A DNA stretch of 64,000 nucleotides. Origin: CAVSCD01 sp963726335 (GTDB lineage Bacteria; Acidobacteriota; Aminicenantia; Aminicenantales; UBA8522). Under the pieces are notes generated by a model. The model did not search any database. It was not told where the DNA came from and saw only the letters and a program-made list of their open reading frames with translations. Below, one piece after another: positions 18,657-27,482 of this stretch; position 1 is the stretch's first letter, and each line of letters starts with the position of its first letter. Made by a program: the position numbers and the translations under genes. The stretch lies in assembly GCA_963726335.1 (NCBI GenBank), contig CAVSCD010000004.1, forward strand, positions 310,001-374,000. Reading direction: 5' to 3'.

Positions 18657-18676
18657 AGCCCGGGGAGGAGAACACG

Positions 18677-19207
18677 ATGATAGCGAAACGCATTGCGGTC
18701 GGGCTTGCCGCGGCGGCTCTGCTGGCATCGGCGACGGCCTCTTGCTCTCGATCGTCGGGGGGCAAGGACCTCGAATTGAGGCGCTTTTCGCTCGATACGG
18801 CCGAGGGCGTTATCCAAAAAACGGGAGTTGAAAGCGACCGGAAAATCAAGGCGGACGGTTCCGGATCCTTGAAGATCACGATCATCGAGCCCTCTGTCAT
18901 CCGGCTGTTCGAGACGGGTCCATTGGACGTCGAAGAGGGCGTGCTTGTCTACCGGGCCAGGCTGCGGACGGAGAACGCTCAAGGCAACGTCTATCTTGAA
19001 ATGTGGTGCCGGTTTCCCGGCATCGGCGAGTTATTCTCGCGCGGGCTCCAGTCGCCCCTTCGCGGGACCAACGACTGGACGACTCAGGAAATCCCGTTCT
19101 TCTTAAAGAAAGGACTGAAACCGGATGAAGTCAAGCTCAATGTCGTGAGCGAAGGCCCCGGCATCATTTGGATCGATGATATCCGGCTTCTTAAAAGGGC
19201 GCCCTGA
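18677..19207 (+). CDS. Lipoprotein of unknown function with a carbohydrate-binding-like beta-sandwich
   Basis: A 176-residue protein. MIAKRIAVGLAAAALLASATASC is a lipoprotein signal with the lipobox cysteine at residue 23. The remainder is a single beta-rich domain (SGSLKITIIEPSVIRLFET, YLEMWCRFPG, ending GIIWIDDIRLLKRAP). The ending IWIDDIRL is typical of CBM-like jelly rolls. I do not recognise a named family. The ATG is preceded by GGGGAGGAG. It lies in the same orientation between ogt and the cupin gene with short gaps, so it is probably in the same operon. Confidence 0.6.
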   Translation: MIAKRIAVGLAAAALLASATASCSRSSGGKDLELRRFSLDTAEGVIQKTGVESDRKIKADGSGSLKITIIEPSVIRLFETGPLDVEEGVLVYRARLRTENAQGNVYLEMWCRFPGIGELFSRGLQSPLRGTNDWTTQEIPFFLKKGLKPDEVKLNVVSEGPGIIWIDDIRLLKRAP

Positions 19208-19237
19208 GCGGGCCGGCGGGAAGAACAAGGACTGAGT

Positions 19238-19738
19238 ATGGATGAGGCCAGTCGCTGGATCGAAAGGCTCGGACTTGTTCCGCACCAAGAAGGGGGTTTC
19301 TACCGAGAAGTCTACAGGTCCGCCGTCCTGGTCCCTCCGGCCTGCCTGCCGGCGGGCTTTGCCGGCTCCCGCGCGCTGGCCACCTCGATCTATTATCTTC
19401 TCCAAAACGGCCAGGTCTCCGTGTTCCACCGCCTGCGTTCCGACGAGATCTGGAACTTCTACCTGGGCGGCCGGCTGACCGTCGCCGTGCTCCATCCCTC
19501 GGGCGCTCTCGAGGAGATCAGCCTGGGGCCGAATTGTTCGGCGGGAGAGGTGCTCCAGACGGTCGTCCCGGCGGGTCTATGGTTCGGCGCCTGGGTCGCG
19601 GAACCGGATTCTTTCTCGCTCGCCGGCTGTACGCTCTCGCCCGGGTTCGATGTCGACGATTTCGAGCTGGCCTCGCGCGACGATCTTCTCCGTCGCTATC
19701 CCCGGCATCGACCGACCATCCTGAGGCTGACACGTTGA
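19238..19738 (+). CDS. Cupin_5 (DUF985) family protein
   Basis: A 166-residue cupin. Family features: LGLVPHQEGGFYREVYRS at the N-terminus, TSIYYLLQNGQVSVFHRLRSDEIWNFYLGG (metal-site strand region, residues 46-75), and VPAGLWFGAW with GCTLSPGFDVDDFEL near the end. The biochemical role is unknown; the fold often binds a metal and a small acid or sugar. The stop overlaps the TTG start of the ATP-grasp gene (TTGA), so the two products probably work together. Confidence 0.85.
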   Translation: MDEASRWIERLGLVPHQEGGFYREVYRSAVLVPPACLPAGFAGSRALATSIYYLLQNGQVSVFHRLRSDEIWNFYLGGRLTVAVLHPSGALEEISLGPNCSAGEVLQTVVPAGLWFGAWVAEPDSFSLAGCTLSPGFDVDDFELASRDDLLRRYPRHRPTILRLTR

Positions 19739-20670
19739 TCCGGTACGACCTCTGTCTGGCCTGGAACTGGGAATACGACCGCGATTTTCTGCGCCTTTTG
19801 GAGATCGAGTTCCGGAAGAGGCGGCTTTTCCTCTTTGAGGTCAGCCCCCTCATTTTGAACCAGTCCCTGAGCTCTCTCGAGAGGGGCGAGGCCGGCGCCC
19901 GCGTTTTCCTGGACCGGGCTTCGGAAGCCGACGCCCGTTTCCTGCCCCTTGTCGACTGGGCGCTCGGCCGGGGCGTTGTCATGATCAACGCCCACGAAAA
20001 CGCGCTCCGGGCCATGAACAAAGCCTGCATGCATCTCGAGTTCATCACCGGCGGGATCCACACGCCGCACACGATCATCCTGCCGCCCTGGATCGAGCAG
20101 CCGCATCCCGGGAACATCGACCTCGGACCGCTCGGGCCGCGGTTTTTCATCAAGCCCGCCCACGGCGGGGGAGGGGAGGGCGTCGTCCACCAGGCGACGA
20201 CGCTCGAGCAGGTCGCGGCGGCCCGCCGGGTGTTTCCCAACGACCACTACCTGCTCCAGGCGCCCGTCAAGCCCGCGCAGCTCGGGGCCAAGCCGGCCTG
20301 GTTTCGGGTGATCTATTGCGGCGGGCTGGTTTTCCCCTGCTGGTGGGACCCCGAGACACATGTCTATGCTCCCGTGACGGACGAAGACGCGGAGCATCAC
20401 GGCCTCGGGGCGCTGACATCGACAGCCCTGACGATAGCGAATGTCTGCGGTCTGGACATCTTCAGCACCGAGATCGCCGTCACCCCGGAGCGGCTGCCCG
20501 TCGCCGTGGACTATGTCAATCACCCGCTCGACCTGCGGCTCCGATCAATGACGCCCGACGGGGTCCCCGACGACATCGTCAAGGCGATCGCCGGACGGAT
20601 TGCCGGCTTGACCCAGGACCGCCTCGCGGGAAAGACGCCGTCGGCTTTAAGCCCTCAGCTTCCGAACTGA
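19735..20670 (+). CDS. ATP-grasp domain protein
   Basis: A 311-residue protein that begins LIRYDLCLAWNWEYDRDF. It has an ATP-grasp organisation: a pre-ATP-grasp segment, then PRFFIKPAHGGGGEGV (nucleotide-binding Lys and glycine-rich loop, about residues 138-153), a central YLLQAPVKPAQLGAKPAWFRVIYC strand and a C-terminal FSTEIAV...VDYVNHPLDLR metal-binding region. Family members ligate carboxylates to amines or thiols. The substrate cannot be inferred. The TTG start overlaps the cupin stop. Its last 16 bases overlap the convergent minus-strand gene. Confidence 0.75.
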   Translation: MIRYDLCLAWNWEYDRDFLRLLEIEFRKRRLFLFEVSPLILNQSLSSLERGEAGARVFLDRASEADARFLPLVDWALGRGVVMINAHENALRAMNKACMHLEFITGGIHTPHTIILPPWIEQPHPGNIDLGPLGPRFFIKPAHGGGGEGVVHQATTLEQVAAARRVFPNDHYLLQAPVKPAQLGAKPAWFRVIYCGGLVFPCWWDPETHVYAPVTDEDAEHHGLGALTSTALTIANVCGLDIFSTEIAVTPERLPVAVDYVNHPLDLRLRSMTPDGVPDDIVKAIAGRIAGLTQDRLAGKTPSALSPQLPN

Positions 20671-21665
20671 GACAGCCGAGCCATAACCTCGTCGTGTGTC
20701 AGGAGCGTCCCGTCCTGGGGCGAGTCGATGATCCGATAATTGAAAAAGGCGCAGTTGCCCTCGTACCAGCGAAGCGGGAACGGCCGGCCATGGGCTTGTC
20801 TCTTGGCGGCCTCAAGGTCATTGAGCAGCGAGCCCAGCCCGCGCAGGTTGACGCCTTTTCCCGGATCGACACCCAGGATGAACCGCTCATCCCAGAAGTT
20901 CGTCATGAGGAAGGAGAATCCCCCGCCGAGGCTGGATTCCCGGACGTCCCGGCGCGCCCACTCCTTGAGAAGGAAGCTCGTCGGGTTCCTGACGGCGAGG
21001 CCATCCACCGGCCGACGGCCGGAGCCGTCCGTCAAGGGAAGGTTGAGCAGCAGCCTGCGGGACCGGCCCAGGTCATCGAGGTACCGAAAATAATCGTTCT
21101 CCACTTTGCGCATCGCCCGCTCGTAACGCTCGATCCCGGCATAGAGACCCCGGTTCTCGACGATTTCGTAGCCCTCCTCCGCCTTGGCGTAGAGGAAGCG
21201 CATGAGCTTGAGCCCCTCGGCGGCCCGGGCCACGTTGATCTCCGCTTCGGGCATTTTCGCCCCCGCGAACAGCGCCCTGAGAATGGCATACGGGGTGGCC
21301 GCGAGGTCGATGTTTTCCGGCAGGGACGCCGAGTCGGCGAGCTTGGCATAGGCCCCGATCTTTTCCATGAAGGCGTCGACCCGGCGCGTCTCGATGAGCT
21401 TCAGCGCCAGAAAGCCGGACGACAGCGCGTCGAAATCCGGAAGGCGATGGGTAATGATCCTGACCCGCGGCGCCGCAGGCCCGATGTGCTCGAGGACGAG
21501 GTTCGGGTGCTTGATGACCAGCGAAGCGGCGCACTCGGCCTCGGCCTCCGGATGGTGGTGGTCGATGACGCCGGGCAGCGTCTTCATGCCGACGTCGAGG
21601 GCGATCGTCCCGGGCCGCGGGTCGAGGACGGTGCCGTAGGGAACAAACTCAAACGTTGCGTCCAT
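20655..21665 (-). CDS. DHH-phosphoesterase-like protein of unknown function
   Basis: A 336-residue soluble protein. TIALDVGMKTLPGVIDHHHPEAE (residues 19-41) and RVRIITHRLPDFDALSSGF (67-85) look like the metal-binding motifs of DHH-family phosphoesterases, with DHHH first and then a D-x-D stretch, but in an unusual order. The rest is alpha-rich, with FILGVDPGKGVNLRGLGSLLNDLE toward the C-terminus. I cannot name the family. The start overlaps the mutY 3' end by 17 bases, so it is the last gene of the argS-ABC-mutY transcription unit. A role in nucleotide or nucleic-acid processing is only a guess. Confidence 0.6.
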   Translation of the reverse strand: MDATFEFVPYGTVLDPRPGTIALDVGMKTLPGVIDHHHPEAEAECAASLVIKHPNLVLEHIGPAAPRVRIITHRLPDFDALSSGFLALKLIETRRVDAFMEKIGAYAKLADSASLPENIDLAATPYAILRALFAGAKMPEAEINVARAAEGLKLMRFLYAKAEEGYEIVENRGLYAGIERYERAMRKVENDYFRYLDDLGRSRRLLLNLPLTDGSGRRPVDGLAVRNPTSFLLKEWARRDVRESSLGGGFSFLMTNFWDERFILGVDPGKGVNLRGLGSLLNDLEAAKRQAHGRPFPLRWYEGNCAFFNYRIIDSPQDGTLLTHDEVMARLSQFGS

Positions 21666-22731
21666 GGCGATGGTCCGCCGCCCTCCCTTCGAGAAACCGG
21701 ATGATCTTGGCGCTGCCGGATGGAAAAGGATAGCGCTTTAAGCCCCCCCGGGCAACCCATCTGTGTCTCCGGCGGTCCAGCGGCGGGATCTTATCGAGCA
21801 CCGTATCGTAAGCGTAGAGGTCGACCAGGAAGTGGGTATAAGCGTGCCTCAGCTTGAGAAGCAGCCCGGCCCTTTCGACTTCCGCCCCGAGTTCCTCCTT
21901 GAGCTCGCGCCGCAGGGCCGCCTCCAAGCTTTCGCCCATCTCCCGCTTGCCGCCCGGGAATTCCCAGAGGCCGGCGAGCAACCCGGACGGCGGACGTTTC
22001 TGGATCAGGTACCGTCCGCGGCTCTCGATGATGCCGACGACCGTATCGATCTTCTGGCTGCGCCTCTTCTTGGGAGGAGGGATGACCTCCTGTTCCCCCG
22101 CTTCGAAAGCGCGGCAAAAAGACACGACGGGACAAGCGGGGCATCGCGGGTTGCGGGGCCGGCAGGTCAGCGCGCCAAGCTCCATCATCGCCTGGTTGAA
22201 GGCTGAAGGCCGCCGCCTGTCGAGCAGGCCGTCCAGGCGGCGCCGGAGCGCCCTGTCGGCGACCGCGCCGGAGCCGCTCTTGATCCCGTCGAGCCTCATG
22301 AGGACCCGCCGGACATTGGCGTCGAGGACGGCCAAGGGCCGCCCGTAGGCCAGGCTCAGCACAGCGGCGGTGATGTACGGACCGAACCCCGGGAGGCCGC
22401 GGAGGCCTTCGGGCGTATCGGGGATCCTGCCGTCGAACTCCCGGCACACGATCCGCGCCGCTTGATGGAGACGGCGGGCCCGGTCGTAATACCCCAGCCC
22501 TTCCCAGGCTTTCAAAACCCTCGGCAGGGGCGCCCTGGCCAGGGCGAAGACATCAGGGAAAAGCCCCAGCCATTTTTCATAATAGGGGACAACGGCCGCG
22601 ACCGTCGTCTGCTGGAGCATGACCTCGGAAACCCATATCCTGTAGGGATCCGATGTCTGCCGCCATGGAAGCTCCCGGGAGTTTCTCCTGTACCAGGAGA
22701 TCAGGACGCGGGCCAGGGGACGTTGGCCTAT
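21649..22731 (-). CDS. mutY: A/G-specific adenine glycosylase
   Basis: A base-excision repair glycosylase that removes adenine opposite 8-oxoguanine. Upstream of the first ATG (22620) the same frame encodes WYRRNSRELPWRQTSDPYRIWVSEV, which is conserved MutY sequence, so the protein must start earlier. The helix-hairpin-helix GLPGFGPYITAAVLSLAYG is followed by the catalytic Asp in LDANVRR. The 4Fe-4S ligands are in CRPRNPRCPACPVVSFC, and a C-terminal NUDIX-like domain includes GGKREMGESLEAALRRELKEELG. No ATG, GTG or TTG exists where the start should be; an ATA at 22731 with GAGGGGGG just upstream would give a normal 360 residues. The 5' end overlaps the DUF4340 frame. Confidence 0.9.
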   Translation of the reverse strand: MGQRPLARVLISWYRRNSRELPWRQTSDPYRIWVSEVMLQQTTVAAVVPYYEKWLGLFPDVFALARAPLPRVLKAWEGLGYYDRARRLHQAARIVCREFDGRIPDTPEGLRGLPGFGPYITAAVLSLAYGRPLAVLDANVRRVLMRLDGIKSGSGAVADRALRRRLDGLLDRRRPSAFNQAMMELGALTCRPRNPRCPACPVVSFCRAFEAGEQEVIPPPKKRRSQKIDTVVGIIESRGRYLIQKRPPSGLLAGLWEFPGGKREMGESLEAALRRELKEELGAEVERAGLLLKLRHAYTHFLVDLYAYDTVLDKIPPLDRRRHRWVARGGLKRYPFPSGSAKIIRFLEGRAADHRHGRNV

Positions 22732-24133
22732 CTTTTCCCCCCTCGGCCGAGCCCTTTTCCGCCTCCGGCTTTTTCTCTTCCGGGGGCGCCGGCTGCCAGT
22801 CTTTGGCCTCCTTGGGAAGGTCGGCTAAAAATGAGGAATCGACGCGGAAAAGGTAATTCCAGTCCGGATTCCTGACCACGACCTGCTTCAGGACGGCGTC
22901 TTCGGTCCCGACAAGGACCCGAACTTCCGTGTCCTTGTCGTTTTGTTTTGTCCAGATGCCGATTTCCGCCTGCGGCGGGACGAGTCCGAACTCGGCCAGG
23001 CCGGCCGGCGAATCGATGAACTCGGCCGCTTCCAGGCTTTCCACCCGGCGGATCAGGCTCTCGACTTTGGACCTGTCCGCTTCGGCCTTGCCGGCGTCCT
23101 CGAAACGCCAGATCCCTTCGGCGTCTTTGGCGACGGTCAGGTCGAGGGCGCCCGTCTTCAGCCGGAGCTTCTGCGCGTCCCAGCTGTTGAAGACGACGAC
23201 GCTTTTCTCCCTCAGCTCGTCAGGCTTCTTTTCGAGCTCGGCGAGGTTCACCGCGTCGGCCACGATGATCTTCGTGGAGAGCGACGTCGTGGCGTAGTAT
23301 TTGTCGTCCTGTTTGTGAATCGCGAAGGTCACATCCTGGCTTCGGGCCGGAAGGGACAGCGACACGGAGTATTCGGGATCCGCCAGGCCGAACCCGGCGA
23401 CCTCGGTCTCCCGCTTATTTTCGGACACGAATTCCTTGGCCTTCAATCCCGAAAGCAGCCGGAGCACATCCTCGATACGGCTCTTGTCGGCCAGGGCGGC
23501 GACCGGCTTCGCCAGCCGCCAGACACCGTCCTTCTTGACTGCCTCCCAGCTCACGTCCCGGAATTTCAGCCGGACGGAAACAACATCTTCCGGCTCGAAT
23601 TTGAACACGTCCTTCTGGCGGAAGTCGAGCGTCGTTTTGTCGAACCCCGACTTAAGATAGCTCGAAAGGAGGACGACCCGCTTTTCGCCCTCACGCATGG
23701 CGAACAGGGAGCTGTCGATCGGGTTCTCCATGCCGATCAGCACTTTCACAGGCTCCGTCCGTCCCTTGTACCAGAGCGTGATCTCTTTCTTCGGGATCTC
23801 ATATTTCGCCGGGTCGGCGGCCTCCTCTTCGACCACCCGGTCGAACTTGAGGCTCGAGAGATCTTCGGCCAGGCGGTTCACCTCGGAGGCCTGGGCAGCG
23901 GCTTCGACGGGCGCGGTGATCAGCCACTCGCCCTTCTCGTCCTTTTTGAAGGAGATGGTTTCGACTCCGGTGTTGAGCTCGATCCTTTCGACGTCGGCCG
24001 CGGCCAGGTCCACAAGCTTGGTTTCGTTGTCCTTGGCAGTCTGGCGCGCTTTGCTCCTGGACTCGAATATCAGGACAAAGCCCAGGAGTCCCGCGAAAAC
24101 CGCCAGCAGGATGAGCGTCGTTTTGAGCTTCAC
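22577..24133 (-). CDS. DUF4340 domain protein of a Gld-type ABC export system
   Basis: The product has an N-terminal membrane anchor (LKTTLILLAVFAGLLGFVLIFE). Repeated DUF4340 segments follow (EWLITAPVEAAAQASEVNRLAEDLSSLKFDRVV, GVWRLAKPVAALADKSRIEDVLRLLSGL, GIWRFEDAGKAEADRSKVESLIRRVESLEAAEFID). DUF4340 proteins accompany GldG-like ABC systems and probably act in the periplasm or at the membrane. The start is the GTG at 24133 (GTGA overlap with the previous stop, AGGAGG eight bases upstream). The reading frame continues 150 bases into mutY. A stop in another frame at 22730-22728 and a G6-A4 run just before it suggest the natural end is near 22728 and that one base is wrong. Confidence 0.8.
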   Translation of the reverse strand: MKLKTTLILLAVFAGLLGFVLIFESRSKARQTAKDNETKLVDLAAADVERIELNTGVETISFKKDEKGEWLITAPVEAAAQASEVNRLAEDLSSLKFDRVVEEEAADPAKYEIPKKEITLWYKGRTEPVKVLIGMENPIDSSLFAMREGEKRVVLLSSYLKSGFDKTTLDFRQKDVFKFEPEDVVSVRLKFRDVSWEAVKKDGVWRLAKPVAALADKSRIEDVLRLLSGLKAKEFVSENKRETEVAGFGLADPEYSVSLSLPARSQDVTFAIHKQDDKYYATTSLSTKIIVADAVNLAELEKKPDELREKSVVVFNSWDAQKLRLKTGALDLTVAKDAEGIWRFEDAGKAEADRSKVESLIRRVESLEAAEFIDSPAGLAEFGLVPPQAEIGIWTKQNDKDTEVRVLVGTEDAVLKQVVVRNPDWNYLFRVDSSFLADLPKEAKDWQPAPPEEKKPEAEKGSAEGGKDRPTSPGPRPDLLVQEKLPGASMAADIGSLQDMGFRGHAPADDGRGRCPLL

Positions 24134-25734
24134 AGCGACCGCCTCCTGAGCCACACCGAGACGCCGAGGACGAGCACAGCCAGGGGCAGGATCAAGACCG
24201 AGAAGAAGAAGATCAGGCGTCCCTGCGAGGGCGTCAGCTGCAGGGTCCGGGGCGAGGAGGTCTTGGGCAGGATCGAGATCAGGTCGGATTCCTCCGTGAG
24301 CCAGTTGAGGGCATTGAGAAAGAGGTTGCCGTTTCCCGAGAGGTTAAAATACTGGTTGGCGGCGAATTCGGAATCGCCGAAAACGGCCAGGCGCGCCTCT
24401 TTCTTGGGCCCGTCCGGCTCAGGGTTGGCGGAATCCGGGCCTTGGGCGTCGCCGGGCTTGGGGGGCTCGGCGCCCTTCGGTTCGTCCCGCGCCGGGAGAG
24501 TCACAGTCACGCCGAGCGTTATGGGCCCCTGCCGGTCCCTGTCCTTCTCCAGGCTGACCCGCTTCAGCTTCAGTTCCTCCTCGAGGTTCATCTCGGCCCA
24601 GGAGTTCGGGCTCGTTTTGCCCAGCGGCGAGACGACGGCCCCCTCGGGCTTCTGGTCGGCGGGCTCGACGGGCCGGGCATAGGGGAAGAACGTCGCGTAC
24701 CGGAAGTCTCTCGTGATCGGGGAATCATCGTATTCGGTAATGACCGGCATCGTGTAATCCGCCCCGAACATCCGGGAGACGGCGTCCACCACGACGCCTT
24801 CGCCGAGTTTGACGCCGTACTCGAGAAGAAAGGGAGAGAGACCCGGAGCCGTCCCGGGATCGATCATGAACAGGACGCGGCCGCCCCGGCCGATAAAGGC
24901 CCTGATGGTCTCGAGCTCGTTCGGCAGCAGGTCCTTTTTCGGGCCGGGGATGATCAGCACGGCGCAATCGGCGGGAAACGTCTCGGAGACGGCCAGGCTG
25001 AGCTTTTTGACCTCGTAGCTGAGCTTGGCCAGCTCATCCCTGGCGAAGGAGTACCCGATGTCGGCCGTCTCCTCGATCCCCGCCTCGCCGTGGCCCTCGA
25101 GGAAGTAGATGACCTTCTTCGATTCCCGCGTCACCTTGATGATGGCGTTGGTCAGGTCTTCCTCGGTCGAGGTCGTGATCCGGTTCTCCTGCCCGGCACT
25201 CTCCAGCACGGAAGTGCCGTCCTGGGTGACGTTGTAGGCCTTGACGAGAGCGGGGTTCTTATCCGGGTCAATGAACTCGTACTTGAGCTTCGACGAGTGA
25301 TAGCCGTAGGTCTTCAGCAGGTCCTCCAGCCTGGCCCGGCTGGAGTTGCTCTCCCGGAAGAAGCCTTTGACCTGGATCTCTTTTTTCAGGCTCTTGAGGA
25401 CCTGGACGGTCTGGTCGGACAGGCTGTGAAGCTTGGCTTCGGTGAAGTCCAGCCGCAGGTGGTGCCGGGACAGGAAATAGTTGGCCAGGACGACGATGCC
25501 CAGGACGAGGACGATGACCAGCACGAGGTTGCTCGAGTAGAGGAAGGATTTCCTGCGAAAGCCCTTTTTCAGGGAGGAAAGGTTGAGACCGATGTACACG
25601 ACAAGGGCGGCGACGCCGAGAATCAACAGAACCAGGTCAACGGTCTTGTGCTGCGGCCAAATCGCCAGGGCCAGAAGCCCAACGGCCACAAGGACGAGCC
25701 CGATATAGTTGAGGTGTCTTTTGATGGTGTCCAT
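24130..25734 (-). CDS. GldG-family ABC transporter auxiliary protein
   Basis: A 534-residue membrane protein. Two or three N-terminal TM helices (residues 10-60, 70-90) precede an extracytoplasmic GldG/IFT-like domain. That domain contains LSDQTVQVLKSLKKEIQVKGFF, YFLEGHGEAGIEE and ADCAVLIIPGPKKDLLPNELETIRAFIGRGGRVLFMIDP. A long linker rich in Pro, Lys and Glu (about 430-465) precedes a final TM helix near the C-terminus. The family works with an ABC-2 permease and an ATPase, best known from gliding motility (GldAFG) but widespread in non-gliders. The substrate is unknown. It follows the permease gene by 3 bases and overlaps DUF4340. Confidence 0.8.
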   Translation of the reverse strand: MDTIKRHLNYIGLVLVAVGLLALAIWPQHKTVDLVLLILGVAALVVYIGLNLSSLKKGFRRKSFLYSSNLVLVIVLVLGIVVLANYFLSRHHLRLDFTEAKLHSLSDQTVQVLKSLKKEIQVKGFFRESNSSRARLEDLLKTYGYHSSKLKYEFIDPDKNPALVKAYNVTQDGTSVLESAGQENRITTSTEEDLTNAIIKVTRESKKVIYFLEGHGEAGIEETADIGYSFARDELAKLSYEVKKLSLAVSETFPADCAVLIIPGPKKDLLPNELETIRAFIGRGGRVLFMIDPGTAPGLSPFLLEYGVKLGEGVVVDAVSRMFGADYTMPVITEYDDSPITRDFRYATFFPYARPVEPADQKPEGAVVSPLGKTSPNSWAEMNLEEELKLKRVSLEKDRDRQGPITLGVTVTLPARDEPKGAEPPKPGDAQGPDSANPEPDGPKKEARLAVFGDSEFAANQYFNLSGNGNLFLNALNWLTEESDLISILPKTSSPRTLQLTPSQGRLIFFFSVLILPLAVLVLGVSVWLRRRSL

Positions 25735-25737
25735 TTC

Positions 25738-26505
25738 TCACCTCCAGCGTTTCGACTGGATCACGGAGTGGGTCAGGAAGATGCCGACAAAAGCGAAGCT
25801 CAGGTAATAGGCGACATCCTTGGTGTCGAGGATCCCCCGGGTCATGTCGTCGAAGTGCTGAAAGATCGAAAGATAGTTGAGGACGCCTTGCCACATGCCC
25901 GTGGCCGAATAGGCGGCCCAGTTCAGTATCCAGAACAGGAGGAGCGCCCCGAACGTCAGCATGGCGGAGACGATCTGGTTTTCCGTCAGCGAGGAGAAGA
26001 AGATGCCGACGGCGATAAAAGCCGCCCCCATCAGGAACAGCCCCAGGTAGCCGTTGAGGATCTGGGCGAGCTCCGGGTTGCCCCAGAAGAAGGTGAAGAT
26101 TGCGGGCAGGAGGGTCAGGGCCAGCATGATGGCCAGCACGGCGAGCGCGGCCAGGTACTTGCCCAGGATGATCTGTCCGACTGAAACGGGCGACGTGAAG
26201 AGGAGCTCCTCCGTCCCGGTCTTCTTTTCCTCCGCGAAGAGCCGCATGGTCAGGAGCGGCAGCATGAGGAGCAGGATGATGCTCATGTTGTGGAAGAGGG
26301 GGGTGAAGACCATCTGGTTGATGTTGACGTACTGATAGTATTGGGGGTTCTGGGCGAGCTGGATGGACTGCTGGGAGAACCAGCTGATGGCGCTGGAGAA
26401 GAAGAAGCCCGTGAGCACCAGGAAGACGGCGGTGATCACGTAAAATATCGGCGACGAAAAATAGGTCTTGAGCTCCCTTTTGGCGATCGACATGATGTTC
26501 TTCAT
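25738..26505 (-). CDS. ABC-2 type permease (GldF-like)
   Basis: A 255-residue integral membrane protein with six predicted helices. MKNIMSIAKRELKTYFSSPIFYVITAVFL is the standard GldF/NosY-type start, and RLFAEEKKTGTEELLFTSPVSVGQIILGKYLAALAV is the cytoplasmic coupling loop. GGAGG lies six bases upstream of the ATG at 26505, and the ATG overlaps the ATPase stop, so the longer upstream frame is rejected. It pairs with the ATPase (26502-27422) and the GldG-like protein (24130-25734). Confidence 0.88.
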   Translation of the reverse strand: MKNIMSIAKRELKTYFSSPIFYVITAVFLVLTGFFFSSAISWFSQQSIQLAQNPQYYQYVNINQMVFTPLFHNMSIILLLMLPLLTMRLFAEEKKTGTEELLFTSPVSVGQIILGKYLAALAVLAIMLALTLLPAIFTFFWGNPELAQILNGYLGLFLMGAAFIAVGIFFSSLTENQIVSAMLTFGALLLFWILNWAAYSATGMWQGVLNYLSIFQHFDDMTRGILDTKDVAYYLSFAFVGIFLTHSVIQSKRWR

Positions 26506-27422
26506 TGTCCGCCTCCGACGATCCGCAGATAGAGTTCTTCGATGTTCATAGCCAGGGGCCGCATCTCGAGCAGCCCCCAGTCCTCGGTGACGGCCAGGCG
26601 CGCGACGCCCTCCCGGAGGTCCCGGTCCGGCGCCCACTCGACCTTGACGTCGCCGTTTTCCCTCGAGACGCCGTCGACGCCCGCCAGCTTCCGGAGCGAC
26701 GACACGACGTCCTCGCCCGAACGGCGCAGCTTCAGCAGGACCCCGTCCTTCTTCCTGAAGGAGGCGGTCAGCTCCTCGAGCGAGCCCGAGGCCATCAGGC
26801 GGCCCTCGTTGATGATGACAACGCCGTCGCAGGTCTGGGTGACTTCGGCCAGGATGTGGGTCGAGAGCATGATGGTATGCTCCCCCTTGAGGGATTTGAT
26901 GAGCTCGCGGATCTCCTTGATCTGGGCCGGGTCGAGCCCGATCGTCGGCTCGTCCAGGATCAGGACGTCCGGATTATGGATCAGGGCCTGGGCGATGCCC
27001 ACCCGCTGCTTGTAGCCCCGGGAGATGTTCTTGATGAGCCGGCGCCGGACCTCGGTCAGCCCGCTGACCTTGATGGCCCGGTCGAGGGCGGCGGGGCGCT
27101 TGGCGGACGGGACTTGCTTGATTGCGGCGACGAAGGTGAGATAATCGGAGACCGTCATTTCCGGATAGACGGGGACGACCTCGGGCAGGTAGCCCATGAT
27201 CTTCTTGACCTCATCCGGTTTCTCGAACACGTCAAAGCCCGCGACAGAGGCTCGGCCGTCCGTCGCCGGCAGATAGCCGGTCAGGATCCGCATCGTCGTC
27301 GTCTTGCCCGCGGCGTTCGGACCCAACAGGCCCCAGATCCGGCCTTTTTCGACCTTGAACCCGAGGTCGTTGACGGCCGTCAGGTCCCCGTATTTCTTGG
27401 TCAGGTGTTCGACTTCGATCAT
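26502..27422 (-). CDS. ABC transporter ATP-binding protein (GldA-like)
   Basis: A 306-residue ATPase. Walker A is GPNAAGKTT (residues 36-44), the signature is NISRGYKQRVGIAQAL (about 134-149), and Walker B is DVLILDEPTIGLD, followed by the H-loop IMLSTHILAEV. The C-terminal third after residue 220 is a typical DUF4162-like regulatory extension. GGAAGGAGG precedes the start. Gene order ATPase-permease-GldG-DUF4340 is standard for this export system. argS lies 60 bases upstream in the same direction without a clear terminator between. Confidence 0.92.
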   Translation of the reverse strand: MIEVEHLTKKYGDLTAVNDLGFKVEKGRIWGLLGPNAAGKTTTMRILTGYLPATDGRASVAGFDVFEKPDEVKKIMGYLPEVVPVYPEMTVSDYLTFVAAIKQVPSAKRPAALDRAIKVSGLTEVRRRLIKNISRGYKQRVGIAQALIHNPDVLILDEPTIGLDPAQIKEIRELIKSLKGEHTIMLSTHILAEVTQTCDGVVIINEGRLMASGSLEELTASFRKKDGVLLKLRRSGEDVVSSLRKLAGVDGVSRENGDVKVEWAPDRDLREGVARLAVTEDWGLLEMRPLAMNIEELYLRIVGGGQ

Positions 27423-27482
27423 CGCATAAACCTCCTTCCTTTAAGAGCGGCGTTTCGGGCGCAAACGGCGCCGGGCCCCCGT

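Noticed and set aside
22943..26184. Long plus-strand open frames opposite the GldG/DUF4340 genes
   Set aside because: They mirror codon bias of real minus-strand genes and encode low-complexity, motif-free protein.
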